Numbered from the stretch's first letter, positions 49,553 to 59,506 are shown. The stretch: DNA of 64,000 nt from Aegicerativicinus sediminis (GCF_015476115.1 NZ_CP064295.1:1730001-1794000), one strand, 5' to 3'. The notes: generated by a model not told the origin, from the letters alone. Translations and numbers: made by a program.

Positions 49553-51277
49553 TTAAAAATTCATCTCTTTACGTAATTCTATAAATCTTGGATGGTTCAA
49601 TAAATGCTTGGAATAAAAAACATCTATATTAAATAAATAAGAGCCAACAGCTTTTTCTTTAACACACAACTCTGCCCAATCTAAGGCTTTTTCAATTTCG
49701 TCATTTGTATTATAAACGCTAAAAACTGCAAACGGATCTTTATAATTTGTGTCATTAACATGCTTAAAAAATTCTTTGGTTAAGGCGTTTGTTTTAGTTT
49801 CATTTCCACATTGTCCGTGAATGAATATTATTGCAGACTCTATTAGTTCAGATCCCCAATTTCCGACTAATTCCTTCGCTTTGGTTGCACCTTCTTGTGC
49901 CTCATCGCACTTATTTTGGAACAATTGAGCATATCCTCTTTTAACATAGCCCCATGCCCATGTGGGATGCAAGGTGAGGGCTTCATTGAATGCTTCCTCT
50001 GATTTTTTAAAATTTCTGGCAATAAGGTGAACCCAACCTAAATTATGAAGGCTTGAGATAGAAATAGGGTCTAAGGAAATAGCCTTATCGGCCATCTCAA
50101 TTGCCATGTCATATTTCTTCATTGCTGCGAGAAGAGCGGAATATCGGATATAAGCATTGGCGTTATAGGGATTTAGTTCAATAGATTTTCTATATGAATT
50201 TTCGGCTCCTTCCCAATCGAAATTGCCATAAAATTTAATTGCGCCATCTACATCATAGGCTCCAGCTGAGTTAGGATTATAAGCCAAAGCAGTCTGTACA
50301 GCAAGTCGTGCCTCATTAAAAATTTCATCGCGTTTAGCGGTTGAAAAAATGGCTTGAATAATTTTTTCGTTTGCAATTGCGACATAGGCCGCCGCAAATT
50401 TTGGGTCAATTTCAATTGCTTTTCTAAAATGCTCTAATGCCAATTCAGATTTTTCAATAGTAGAACCATAGCTTAAAACTCTGCCTTTCATATAATGAGA
50501 CTGTGCTTCCGGAATACTGCTAGCATCATTAGTTTCAGATTTTTCTGTAATAGTGCTTTGATTAGGCAATCTGTTTAGCAACGATGCCATCATTTTGTCC
50601 TCTAAGCTGTTAACATCCCCATTTTCAAAAATAGCCTTATCTCCCCATATTTGAGTGTGGTCTTGGGTATTGATAAGATCGCAACTTATAACCAATCCAT
50701 CCTTGGAATTCTCAATTTTACCTGTTAATACTAAATCAGCATTTAAATTAACCTTTACCCAATCGCTTGTTCTTTCGAATTCTTCTAAAATAAAGGTTGA
50801 GTTCCGGGATAATACCTTAAAATTGGTGGTTCGAGATAGGCGATTAATAAAATTCTCTGGAATACCCTCTGAAAGGTATAATAGGGAAGAGTCGGAAGAC
50901 TTATTTTCAAAAGGCAATACAGCCAATCTATTTGAAGCTACTGATAATAATGAGTTTGAATTTTCGGTTATATATGGTGTTTTGAACCAGTAATAACTTC
51001 CGCCAAGAAGTGTTGAAGCAATTAGAGCGCCATAAAGAAGAAGCTCTTTTCTCGAAAATTCTTGAATTCCTTTTTCACCATGATTCCAATTCCATGTAAA
51101 TGAAATAAAAAAACCACCGATGAGTAAAATTAAGGTAAGAGTTAAAAGTTTAGGGTTTAGATCGTAATTAACAATAAAAAAGTCCACTGCCTGTAGAATG
51201 ACAAATGCCGCGGCAGGATATGCCACTAGGGATCGCCATATCTGTTTCTTTTTAAGGTCATTAAAAGGGTTGGCCAT
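49553..51277 (-). CDS. Membrane TPR protein with FlgO/TolB-like domain
   Basis: 574 residues from MANPFNDLKKKQIWRS; an ATG eight codons earlier is possible. Three transmembrane helices near the N-terminus (about residues 15-95) are followed by a periplasmic FlgO/TolB-N-like domain (LAVLPFENKSSDSSLLYLSEG ... ADLVLTGKI) and at least six TPR units (for example SELALEHFRKAIEIDPKFAAAYVAIA and WAWGYVKRGYAQLF). The same layout is common in proteins that otherwise carry adenylate-cyclase or HTH domains; here no such effector is present. Function unknown. Confidence 0.8.
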   Translation of the reverse strand: MANPFNDLKKKQIWRSLVAYPAAAFVILQAVDFFIVNYDLNPKLLTLTLILLIGGFFISFTWNWNHGEKGIQEFSRKELLLYGALIASTLLGGSYYWFKTPYITENSNSLLSVASNRLAVLPFENKSSDSSLLYLSEGIPENFINRLSRTTNFKVLSRNSTFILEEFERTSDWVKVNLNADLVLTGKIENSKDGLVISCDLINTQDHTQIWGDKAIFENGDVNSLEDKMMASLLNRLPNQSTITEKSETNDASSIPEAQSHYMKGRVLSYGSTIEKSELALEHFRKAIEIDPKFAAAYVAIANEKIIQAIFSTAKRDEIFNEARLAVQTALAYNPNSAGAYDVDGAIKFYGNFDWEGAENSYRKSIELNPYNANAYIRYSALLAAMKKYDMAIEMADKAISLDPISISSLHNLGWVHLIARNFKKSEEAFNEALTLHPTWAWGYVKRGYAQLFQNKCDEAQEGATKAKELVGNWGSELIESAIIFIHGQCGNETKTNALTKEFFKHVNDTNYKDPFAVFSVYNTNDEIEKALDWAELCVKEKAVGSYLFNIDVFYSKHLLNHPRFIELRKEMNF

Positions 51278-51435
51278 AATGTAGTGGTGGATTTCATCCA
51301 ATTGTAATCTTTATAAATTTAATAGCTATGCATCTTAATTCCTAAGAAATACTCCAAAATGGTTTAATTTCTGTGCTGTGCTATCAAATGCAACATTTTT
51401 GAAATGCTTTCAATTTAAAGAAGATTTATTAGGAA

Positions 51436-51960
51436 TTATCTCAAGATTATTCGGTAATGGAGCAATTCTTCAGGATCATTTGGCAGGTTAGTGGTTCCTA
51501 TGCATTCTAAGCCAAGTTTTTCTAATAGCTGTTGAGATGAGATATTGTCTTTTAGGGTATATGCTTGAATTTCCTTGATACCAAGTTCATTAAAGGCTAT
51601 ATCTCTTAACTTGCTTGCTGCTTCAAAGGCATATCCCAACTTTTCGAAAGGAGGGAGAAATGCAAAACCTATATCAATGCCTTCCTTTCCTTCGCGTTCG
51701 TATAATCCACAGGTACCAATTTTATAACCTTCTGTTTTAGTTATTAGTGTATAATTTGAATAACCAAGTCGCTCTAACTGGGTCAACATTCTATTTTGGA
51801 TGTAATTTTCTGCATCTTCCACACTATGAATATTTCTATCCCCAATATATTTCAACCATTTAGGGGTATTCATTAATTTTTGGATGAATTCAGCATCATC
51901 CAAATCGGTTGGTTTTAGAAATAGGCGTTCCGTTTCGTATGTTTTATAAACTGCTCCCAT
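51436..51960 (-). CDS. GNAT-family acetyltransferase (RimJ/RimL type)
   Basis: 174 residues starting MGAVYKTYETERLFLKP; five extra residues would be added by an earlier ATG at 51975. The Acetyltransf_3 pattern is clear: ETERLFLKPTDLDDAEFIQKLMN, YTLITKTEGYKIGTCGLY, GIDIGFAFLPPFEKLGYAFEAASKL (acetyl-CoA loop) and NISSQQLLEKLGLE. Likely acetylates a protein N-terminus or a small amine. Confidence 0.88.
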   Translation of the reverse strand: MGAVYKTYETERLFLKPTDLDDAEFIQKLMNTPKWLKYIGDRNIHSVEDAENYIQNRMLTQLERLGYSNYTLITKTEGYKIGTCGLYEREGKEGIDIGFAFLPPFEKLGYAFEAASKLRDIAFNELGIKEIQAYTLKDNISSQQLLEKLGLECIGTTNLPNDPEELLHYRIILR

Positions 51961-52062
51961 CAAAAAAGCTAACAAGTTATTCTTCTCTTTTTAACTGGAA
52001 TGATTATTGAAATTAAATTAATCTAATTTTTAGACATCTAATGGAATATTATGATTTCAAAA

Positions 52063-52785
52063 TTAACCGAAAAAGCGTATTAATTTTTCACCCCAACCAG
52101 CATTGAGTAATGAAAATATGATCGGTAATGTTAAAAGAAAAACAATTAAAATTACGACCGAGATTTTATATGGCTTTTTTCTCTTAACAATATCATATAT
52201 AATCAATGAAATTGGGAATAAATAAATTACGGTAAATTTCAAAAGTGGGTGAATATCCTGTAGTCCTAATGGGTCAATAAAACGGTCAAAGGCAGGATTT
52301 AATAAAAGTCCAGACACACCGAACATTGCTCTTTTATGGACGTAGGGTTTGTTTCTTTTATAATACCCAATTGCCAAAAAGGCTAAACCGCTTAGGGTTA
52401 GGTACAGATTGCCTACGACCAGTCCGCCAGTATTTTCAAAAGTCCTAATGACATCGTAATAAGATTTTTCACCATTCATAGTTTCTGAAGAGATTTCCAA
52501 TATTACGTTTAGGTTAGCCATGGTAATGATTAGTGCAAATAAGAATCAAAAGGTCCCAAATCTTCGATGATTAATAATGTTGCCTTTATAAACTAAATGA
52601 GATTGGTAAACATAGGCCACATACCATATAACCATTAAAGCCCCATGAATTACTAAATAGGATGGAATTGACGTTTCTTTATAAATGGGTCGAAAGAAAA
52701 ACCCTTTAGAAAATCCAATTATTACAACAATTAGAAACATCCATGCCGTAATCAAAAAATAGCTGTCTCTTTTTCTTCCCATCAC
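52063..52785 (-). pseudogene. Multi-pass membrane protein, interrupted by an in-frame TGA
   Basis: Two open frames of 79 codons (52546-52785, starts MMGRKRDSY) and 152 codons (52063-52521) lie in the same reading frame, separated by one TGA (52546-52548) and seven to eight sense codons. Read through, they give one protein of about 240 residues with roughly seven helices: helix pairs around FLITAWMFLIVVIIGF, LVIHGALMVIWYVAYVYQ, FLFALIIT and FPISLIIYDIV. This suggests a TGG-to-TGA nonsense change or a sequence error. Alternatively the second part is translated alone from MANLNVILEI. Function not recognised; the broken amidohydrolase is next door. Confidence 0.6.
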
Positions 52786-52807
52786 TTAAATTACTGGTTA
52801 GGAATTA

Positions 52808-53743
52808 TTAATTGCCTAAGCCCAAAAATCTCGCCGCGTTATTGTAAAAAATATCAGCTTTTTTTGTTTTTGGGTTAAAAATTCTGCAGAATTTACCGTT
52901 TCAATGGCGACATCAATAGTGTCGGGCCAAACCATTTGGTCCGTGCCAAACATAATTCTATCACCAAAGCCGGCTGTGATTAAGGATTTGATATAACTAT
53001 AAAGCTCCTCTTTTGGTAATATCCAATTTATAACAGCGATATCTACGTATACATTTGCATGGGCGTATAGAAGTGCTTTTACATCCTCCACATAGGGCCA
53101 TCCACCATGCATAATATATAATTTTAATTTAGGGAATTTAGCCAATACTGGTTCCAATTGTGTGGGGCTTGCATTATTAACACGCATTCCCCCCCAACAT
53201 TTCTGGCATAAGGTGTATTCCATTATTTGGTCCGCAAGGTAAAATATGAAAGCCAACAGGAATCTGTAACTCCTCAGCTAATTCAAAATAGGGTTCTTGT
53301 GAGGGGGCATCCGCTAAAATACCAGCATAGTAAGGAGCCATTTCGGCAATTGCACCTAATTTTCCTTGAGAATGAAGAAACCGTATGGTGTCTAGATTAT
53401 TAGTTTTTGCATTGATTATTGTCTCAGGCACATCGGTATACCAAAAATCTGCATTTGTTAGAATCGCCTTTTTAATGTTATACTTTTCAAATCGTTTTAA
53501 AATTTCAGTTTGAAGTTCCTTTGCGCTTTTACTTCCTTTAAAAGTTTGACCTCTAAGTGTTGGTGGATGGGTAAGTCCTAACATTGGATCACCCTCCTTA
53601 AAGGCATGGAGATGCATGTCTATAATTGGTCCGGTATATCGAGATTCGGTTGAAGAATTGTTGTTTGTTTGGCTAAAGCCATTAGGACAACTAAAAACTA
53701 AAGAAATGATAAAGATTAACAAAATGAGAATTGGTTGCTTCAT
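52808..53743 (-). pseudogene. Amidohydrolase_2-family secreted hydrolase, two frameshifts
   Basis: The N-terminal part (188 codons, signal peptide ending NGFSQ, metal motif DMHLH) stops just after a G7 run (C7 on plus, 53189-53195). With one base less, reading continues GGMRVNNASPTQLEPV and then through YIMHGGWP and MFGTDQMVWPD. A second run (T7 on plus, 52859-52865) needs one extra base to restore the usual ending YNNAARFLGL and a stop at 52808. The repaired protein has about 310 residues with both metal-ligand halves. Either the gene is dead, is switched by slippage, or the sequence has homopolymer errors. Confidence 0.7.
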
Positions 53744-53945
53744 TGCATTGTGTTTTACAGTAAGTTAAGGAGTTTATGATGCTGTAGAAAGGGTGGCGTT
53801 ATAAACTACAAATTACAATAACAAAAATCAATAAGTAACCTTACTTATTTCTTATCCAAAGTGACCAGCTATCGTTATAAACTTAATATAGACCGTCTTT
53901 TAGAATGGAGGTTTTCCTAATAAAATTATTTAATAAAAGAATTAA

Positions 53946-55814
53946 TTAATTAACCCTTCCTACCGGATATAATAAGTACCGACTGTCATAATATGGTGAT
54001 TTGCTGTAGAACCAATTCATTATTGCATACGGTCTTTTGGCAAAAGAACTGTCTTTCATTTTCTCTTCATATTCTTTTTTCAATACAGGAGAATCCTCGA
54101 GCATTTGTTTAGCCATTGGTTCTATAACATAAGATTCCATATATTCTGTTCTTTGAAAAATATTTAGAAAAAACCCCCAGCTAAAAAATGAATCGCTAAC
54201 ACTTGGTTCTAATAAGTGAACAGCTAAATCACCCAAGGGCTGATCGGTAGAAATGTAGGCTGATCCTTGTGGAAACAATTGTTTTTTCTTAATTGTCACA
54301 GGTTTGCCACTAACCGTCATATGTCCTTCATAGGGAGTCTTTCCAAATTCTGCATCTTCAATACGGTACATCTCAACCTCTAATTCTTTTGGTTCTGTAA
54401 TAATTTCCATTTGGATGCCGTGAATTTTTAATCGTTCAATAACTTCACTATAACTTGCAGGAATATAATAACCTTTTGGTCTTGAGATGAAATCTGAAGG
54501 TTCAGTTGCCTTAAAATTCGCAATCGTTTTTGTTTCTGGTTTGGCAAGCCATTCAATATAGTCGGAATTTGTGACGGCTGAAGTTGTTAATTTAGAGCTG
54601 ATGCCTAAAAACAATAACGAATCTGGAGGTGTAATTGTTGAAGCTGTATTAAGGTCTTTTGCTGAGTCAAAATCTGCCCGTTTTTTCATTTGGGGAATTA
54701 AATAGGAGGTCGGTAAAGAAGACTGCCTCAAGTTTTTGTCCAACTCGGTTGCATTTCTAAGATTATTCCCTTCTTTTGAGAGGAGCTTCAACGTATTTTC
54801 AAGCAAGACATAAGTTCCTAATACACGCTGTCTGTAAGGCTTTAGAGAATGATTTTCTACCAAAATGGTAGCCAAGTGCCTTAAATTACCATAACTATGT
54901 GAAAAACGCGGACCGAATCCGTACACCATATTACCTGCGCTAAAATCCCTATTGTTTGCTGCAAATAGTAAAGGACCTGGAATGTGTCCGGCAGTTTCAA
55001 GACTAGCATCAGAATTTGGCTTAAATGTATTCCCCAACCACTTGGCAATATTTGGGGAATTGCCAACAACATCAGATCCACTAAATGTGATGTCGTATTG
55101 ATAGTCAGCACCATCCGTTACATGAATATCCATATAAAGCAAAGGATCATATTCATTGATCACGCCTAATACAGCCCTAATCCCTTCTGTGTCTAGTTTT
55201 GTATAATCACGATTAAGGTTGAGGTTTAAAGCGTTGGTTCGCCACCCCATATTTTTTGGACCTCTTTGGTTTGGTCTATTATAGGGAGAGGAATTTTCAT
55301 GCCCGTCAACATTTAGTATTGGAATAAATAAAAAGTTCACTTGGTCTAGTAATGATTTTTTATTTCCAAAGGCAATATCTCTAAGAAGCATCATCCCTGC
55401 ATCCTTTCCATCGATCTCACCTGAATGTATTCCCGCTTGGGCTAGAAATATTGGTTTTAAGGATTTTTTCAATCCCTCCGCACTTTTATCATTCTCATTG
55501 GAAACTACAATCATAAAAATTTCCCTGCCTTCAGCACTTGTGCCGATACTTATTTTATTTAATAGGGGGGAAGAGGCACAAAGTTTATCTAACCATACAA
55601 AAGTTTCTTTGTAAGTAGGGGTTGATTCAAAATTTGACAATTCTGCAGGGGTCACCCAGGGATGGTTATTTTTTACAACTAGGTTTTCACTTTTACCATG
55701 CCACTCCATAACTGGGGGTAGGAAATTTTGGGGAAAAGATGAAAACGTGATGCATATGGTTGTAGCAATGGCTAAAGCGAGATGTCTAAAATTTAGATGG
55801 AATGATTGATACAT
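53946..55814 (-). CDS. M14-family zinc carboxypeptidase-like protein
   Basis: 622 residues with a signal peptide ending SSFPQ (about residue 28). The zinc motif is H130-SGE133 (AGIHSGEIDG), the third ligand lies in MDIHVTDGADY, and the conserved Glu of the catalytic base is in TILVENHSLKPY. The C-terminal half (about 340-622) is a beta-rich extension with FLGISSKL and unknown role. Such M14 proteins in Bacteroidota usually act in the periplasm on peptides or peptidoglycan. Complete gene. Confidence 0.9.
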   Translation of the reverse strand: MYQSFHLNFRHLALAIATTICITFSSFPQNFLPPVMEWHGKSENLVVKNNHPWVTPAELSNFESTPTYKETFVWLDKLCASSPLLNKISIGTSAEGREIFMIVVSNENDKSAEGLKKSLKPIFLAQAGIHSGEIDGKDAGMMLLRDIAFGNKKSLLDQVNFLFIPILNVDGHENSSPYNRPNQRGPKNMGWRTNALNLNLNRDYTKLDTEGIRAVLGVINEYDPLLYMDIHVTDGADYQYDITFSGSDVVGNSPNIAKWLGNTFKPNSDASLETAGHIPGPLLFAANNRDFSAGNMVYGFGPRFSHSYGNLRHLATILVENHSLKPYRQRVLGTYVLLENTLKLLSKEGNNLRNATELDKNLRQSSLPTSYLIPQMKKRADFDSAKDLNTASTITPPDSLLFLGISSKLTTSAVTNSDYIEWLAKPETKTIANFKATEPSDFISRPKGYYIPASYSEVIERLKIHGIQMEIITEPKELEVEMYRIEDAEFGKTPYEGHMTVSGKPVTIKKKQLFPQGSAYISTDQPLGDLAVHLLEPSVSDSFFSWGFFLNIFQRTEYMESYVIEPMAKQMLEDSPVLKKEYEEKMKDSSFAKRPYAIMNWFYSKSPYYDSRYLLYPVGRVN

Positions 55815-55873
55815 AGGTTAGCATTAATTTACCTACGCAAGATAAAATTTAAAAGGTCTAAATCCAGACTTTT

Positions 55874-56335
55874 TTATTGCTCTTGTACAGAGGATTCGTG
55901 CACATACAAAACTTTCCAGTCAGAATTGTCTTTAGTCATTACTAGGGTAGCTGCACCGCTCCCAAAAGGATCCTCGTTCTTATCGTTAAATTGAAAAAAA
56001 ACAATGGCTGAGGTATAGTCTATTACTGTTACATCGGGGTTGGAAATAGAAATATCATAAGTGGCTGTTTGAGAAAAGTTTTCCATTAAAAATTTTTTAA
56101 ATCCTACATAATTACCCGGTGGATATGTACCTCTCCAAAAATATTTCATATCGGGGTGATAAAGCGCCATCATTTTATCAGCATCTATTTTACCATTCCA
56201 AGCGGATGTCCAATTTTTTGCTACCTCCATCACCTCTTTTTCTATAAGCTTGATTTCATCTTGAGATTGAGCGCTAACTGTTGTTAATGATAAGCAACTA
56301 ATAAGTAATGCAATACAATAGATTTTAAATTTCAT
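55874..56335 (-). CDS. Secreted NTF2-like protein
   Basis: 153 residues with a signal peptide ending TVSAQ (about residue 23). The rest is a SnoaL/NTF2-type fold: VMEVAKNWTSAWNGKIDADKMMALYHPDMKYFWRGTYPPGNYVGF and DWKVLYVHESS at the end. Similar to the DUF4440-like lipoprotein at 35995 in form but not in sequence. Ligand or function unknown. Confidence 0.8.
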   Translation of the reverse strand: MKFKIYCIALLISCLSLTTVSAQSQDEIKLIEKEVMEVAKNWTSAWNGKIDADKMMALYHPDMKYFWRGTYPPGNYVGFKKFLMENFSQTATYDISISNPDVTVIDYTSAIVFFQFNDKNEDPFGSGAATLVMTKDNSDWKVLYVHESSVQEQ

Positions 56336-56418
56336 ATTCCTTAAAATTAGAATTTACACAAAAGGTAGTGCTTTATTTTTTAAGGAAGTTTTAATTAAAT
56401 GAAAATGAATTGGTTAGA

Positions 56419-57255
56419 TTAAAGGTGTTCACTAACATCCCTAAAATGGCGTTTTCCTTTTAAGGCTTTTTCATATTCGTTCTTGCTTAGAATATTTTCA
56501 TCTAACTTCATGTCAACCTTGCAGAGGGTATCTAAAAATTTATCGATTAACTTTGGATTGTTCCGCACTTCCTCATTCAAAAAATTATAGTCAACATTGA
56601 TGCAAATAGCACCCACTATACCCATTTTATCTTTATAAATAGGGATGGTGGTGCACTTAAATCGTCGGGAACCTATATTGAGTTCGTAATTAAGTTTGTC
56701 CTCCTTATTCGTATCTCTTCGCTTTAAATCCATCACCAAATTAGTTGCGGGAGCTTCCACATTTCTACCTGTAACATTGTTTTTAATATGGTATAAAGCT
56801 TTGGATGGGTTACTTAGATTATGTAGCAATATTTCGATGCCACAGTCGGGGAAACTATCGCCTATTAGGCGAACAATACGCTTGTAGTTTTCTAAAAACT
56901 GTAAGGATTCGTCTAATACCTGATCGCCATTATAAATTTTATAAAGCTTTTCATAATTTTTAAGTTGTGAGGGCTTATAAACATGACGGATATTGTTCTG
57001 TTCACCTATTAAGATTAGTTGTGGACCTGCCTGATAATCTCTTTTTTTCAGGAGATGAGCCACCCCTTCATTAAATAAATCAAAATCGAACTGCAACATT
57101 TTTTTGTCATCCAAGGAAAATGGGTAAAAGGGATAATTTTCTAACGGTTGCCCCTTTTTCTTACGTTCTTTATAACGTCCGTATAGATAACCTAATCCAA
57201 CAAATACTGCTGAGGCAATTAAGCCATAGACGATATTTAAAATTCCTTCTATCAT
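56419..57255 (-). CDS. Membrane-anchored YheO-type PAS protein
   Basis: 278 residues. One N-terminal transmembrane helix (about residues 5-24) is followed by a basic stretch and then a domain (about 115-235) that follows the YheO/DauR PAS pattern: IGDSFPDCGIEILLHNLSNP, HIKNNVTGRNVEAP and IPIYKDKMGIVGAICINVDYNFL. In E. coli-type DauR proteins this domain precedes a helix-turn-helix; here the C-terminus (NEYEKALKGKRHFRDVSEHL) shows none. A membrane sensor that partners another protein is plausible. Confidence 0.72.
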   Translation of the reverse strand: MIEGILNIVYGLIASAVFVGLGYLYGRYKERKKKGQPLENYPFYPFSLDDKKMLQFDFDLFNEGVAHLLKKRDYQAGPQLILIGEQNNIRHVYKPSQLKNYEKLYKIYNGDQVLDESLQFLENYKRIVRLIGDSFPDCGIEILLHNLSNPSKALYHIKNNVTGRNVEAPATNLVMDLKRRDTNKEDKLNYELNIGSRRFKCTTIPIYKDKMGIVGAICINVDYNFLNEEVRNNPKLIDKFLDTLCKVDMKLDENILSKNEYEKALKGKRHFRDVSEHL

Positions 57256-57327
57256 AATAGATTATTAAATTCTATAGGGTTATCAAATGCTTTGCTTCTC
57301 GATATTTATAATCGAAATTAAGGAAAA

Positions 57328-58170
57328 TCATTCTACGGTAAAGGTAGAAATTGCTCCTTCCAATATATGATATGTACCTTCGGCATTGGCCATGCAATAA
57401 AGGACATAACTTCCTGGTTCAAAATTTAGGTTTAATCTTACCGATAATCCTTGGCCAATTGCTGAGGTTACTCCGACTCCCTTTGCTGGAGGTGGCCCTG
57501 CAAAGGTGCTAAACCAATTAATAACATCTTTTTGGGTAGCACCAGGATTTAATTTGGAAATTGCGGCTAAATGGTATTTCGAACCTGAATTAACCACATC
57601 AATGGCCTGGCTGCCAGATTTAATTTTAGAATTAAGCTGATGGTTTTCATCAGTCATAACTATAGTGACATCTGGTTTTGGTAATTCTATTTGGTCATCA
57701 ACCCTCCCAGAAACAACTACACCTTTATGTTCTATTCCTGCAAAATGAGGCTCAGTATCTGAGCCCATAACGCAAACCCAAGTATAGTTTCCAGGCTCAA
57801 GTAATAAAGTTACATTGGCCTTTCCGTTTTCTGAAATAACACCCCCTCGGTGGATCATCCAACTTGGTCGAGCTCCCCCGGTTCTGCTAGAATCAACATA
57901 TGCCTTAATCAATTGTTGGGTAGAATATCCATCCTCCAGTTTAATAAGATGGGCAGAATGTATTTCATTTGTTTGGTTGACTAATGAAATGTCTACATAG
58001 CCGGCTGGTACATTTTCAGGAGCTTCAAATGAGTTTTCAGTGATGGAAACAGTTACCTTTTCTATTTTTCCGGTTTCTAGTTCACTTTTTATTATTCCTA
58101 CCTTGGAATTTTGATCTTTACATCCTATCAAGACCATAAAAAGAATGTAGACTTGGGCAATAAACTTCAT
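57328..58170 (-). CDS. Double cupredoxin-like lipoprotein
   Basis: 280 residues, lipobox VLIGC (Cys17). Two similar beta-domains are visible: about residues 40-150 (VDISLVNQTNEIHSAHLIKLED ... EPGNYTWVCVMGSDTEPHFAG) and about 165-280 (KYHLAAISKL ... EPGSYVLYCMANAEGTYHILEG). Each carries a His in the first part and a Cys-x(7-8)-His pair in the last part, the order of type-1 copper ligands, but the usual Met is missing. Copper binding is therefore possible but unproven. Periplasmic. Confidence 0.65.
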   Translation of the reverse strand: MKFIAQVYILFMVLIGCKDQNSKVGIIKSELETGKIEKVTVSITENSFEAPENVPAGYVDISLVNQTNEIHSAHLIKLEDGYSTQQLIKAYVDSSRTGGARPSWMIHRGGVISENGKANVTLLLEPGNYTWVCVMGSDTEPHFAGIEHKGVVVSGRVDDQIELPKPDVTIVMTDENHQLNSKIKSGSQAIDVVNSGSKYHLAAISKLNPGATQKDVINWFSTFAGPPPAKGVGVTSAIGQGLSVRLNLNFEPGSYVLYCMANAEGTYHILEGAISTFTVE

Positions 58171-58230
58171 ATTAAGACATTGATTTAAAACACTTTAAAT
58201 CTCTTTTAAAAATACAAATTATATCAGATC

Positions 58231-59268
58231 TCACTTAATGGCGATAGCTGCGCTGGAAGGTCCTGCCAAAGGCATTACATCAATTTTGGAAAAGCCAGCT
58301 TCTTTTGCCCACTTTTCAAAATCGGCAGCCGTGAAATCAAATCCGCCATCCGTTTCTATAGCCATATTTAAGGACATCATTAAACCGAAGGCGTTTTTGT
58401 TTCTTTCGTTATCTATGATGTTTTCAACGACAATGAAGGCACCTCCATCTGGCAATGAGTTATACGCTTTTTTTATAAGCATTTTTTTGTCTTCTAGGCT
58501 CCAATCATGAAGAATGTTTCCCATAGTTATAATATCGGCATTTGGCAAATCGTCTTCGAAAAAATCACCTGAACGAACTTCAATTCTGTCACCGAATCCA
58601 AAACGGTCGATGTTTGCTTGGGCAATTGGGGAAACAGCTGGTAAATCAAACGAAATACATTTCATATGGCTATTGTTCTTTGCAACATGGATTGAAAGAT
58701 TGCCTCCTGAACCGCCCACATCGCATAGAGTTTTATATTTAGAAAAATCAAAATCATGAGCTAGTTTCATGAAATTCCCAGCTTGAACACCGCCCATTCC
58801 ATGAATAAATTCTCTTAACCGATCTTCATTCGCATAAATTGCCTCGAATAGTGGTGCACCGCCATTTTTGGTTTCGTTTTGTGGTTGACCGGTTTTTAAA
58901 CAAGTTTCTAAATCATTCCAAAAGGGATACAGCCTATTGTTGGACATTTCCAAAATACCCCCTATATAACTAGGTTTGTCTTTATCTAAAAACAAATTCG
59001 AGTCTTCTGAATTACTGTAGATTGAGCTTTCCTTCAATCCAGTTCTTTTTAAAAATCCTAAGGCAACCAAGGTGTCAAGAAAATCGTAGACAGACCTTTC
59101 GTGTAGACCTAATTTATCCTGTATATCCTTTGCTGACAATGGGCCTTTTGCTAGGTGGGTGAATAATTCCATATTCACGGCCGTGAGCAAGGTTTTTGAA
59201 GCCCAAAAGCCCATGCCTATTTGCATTATTTTTGAAGGGTTTGGTTCAGATGGTGTTGATTCTTCCAT
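58231..59268 (-). CDS. HIOMT/Methyltransf_2-family O-methyltransferase
   Basis: 345 residues. An N-terminal dimerisation domain with winged-helix form (ELFTHLAKGPLSAKDIQDKLGLHERSVYDFLDTLVALGFL) precedes a SAM domain with CDVGGSGGNLSIHVAKN (about residues 183-199), SFDLPAVSPIAQ, and ILHDWSLEDKKMLIKKAYNSLPDGG. In plant and bacterial relatives this family methylates phenolic hydroxyls or acetylserotonin; the HD pair in the last motif is the usual catalytic base region. Substrate unknown. Confidence 0.88.
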   Translation of the reverse strand: MEESTPSEPNPSKIMQIGMGFWASKTLLTAVNMELFTHLAKGPLSAKDIQDKLGLHERSVYDFLDTLVALGFLKRTGLKESSIYSNSEDSNLFLDKDKPSYIGGILEMSNNRLYPFWNDLETCLKTGQPQNETKNGGAPLFEAIYANEDRLREFIHGMGGVQAGNFMKLAHDFDFSKYKTLCDVGGSGGNLSIHVAKNNSHMKCISFDLPAVSPIAQANIDRFGFGDRIEVRSGDFFEDDLPNADIITMGNILHDWSLEDKKMLIKKAYNSLPDGGAFIVVENIIDNERNKNAFGLMMSLNMAIETDGGFDFTAADFEKWAKEAGFSKIDVMPLAGPSSAAIAIK

Positions 59269-59506
59269 TTTAAAAACTTTAGTTGGTTAAAATTCCCTAA
59301 AACTATAAGCGGTGAATATCATTCTGGTAGATTAAAGTTGGTGGTAAGAGCTGCCAACTTGAAAGGGAAATATCTATGACATTTTATAAAGATAAGTTAT
59401 AATTTATAAAGGGAAAAAGTGACTTAGTTATTCCTTTAAATAGCATGAATTTCTAAGCAGCGTTACAATATTTAAGAGTAAAAGATATTCTTGAATGTCT
59501 TTTGTT

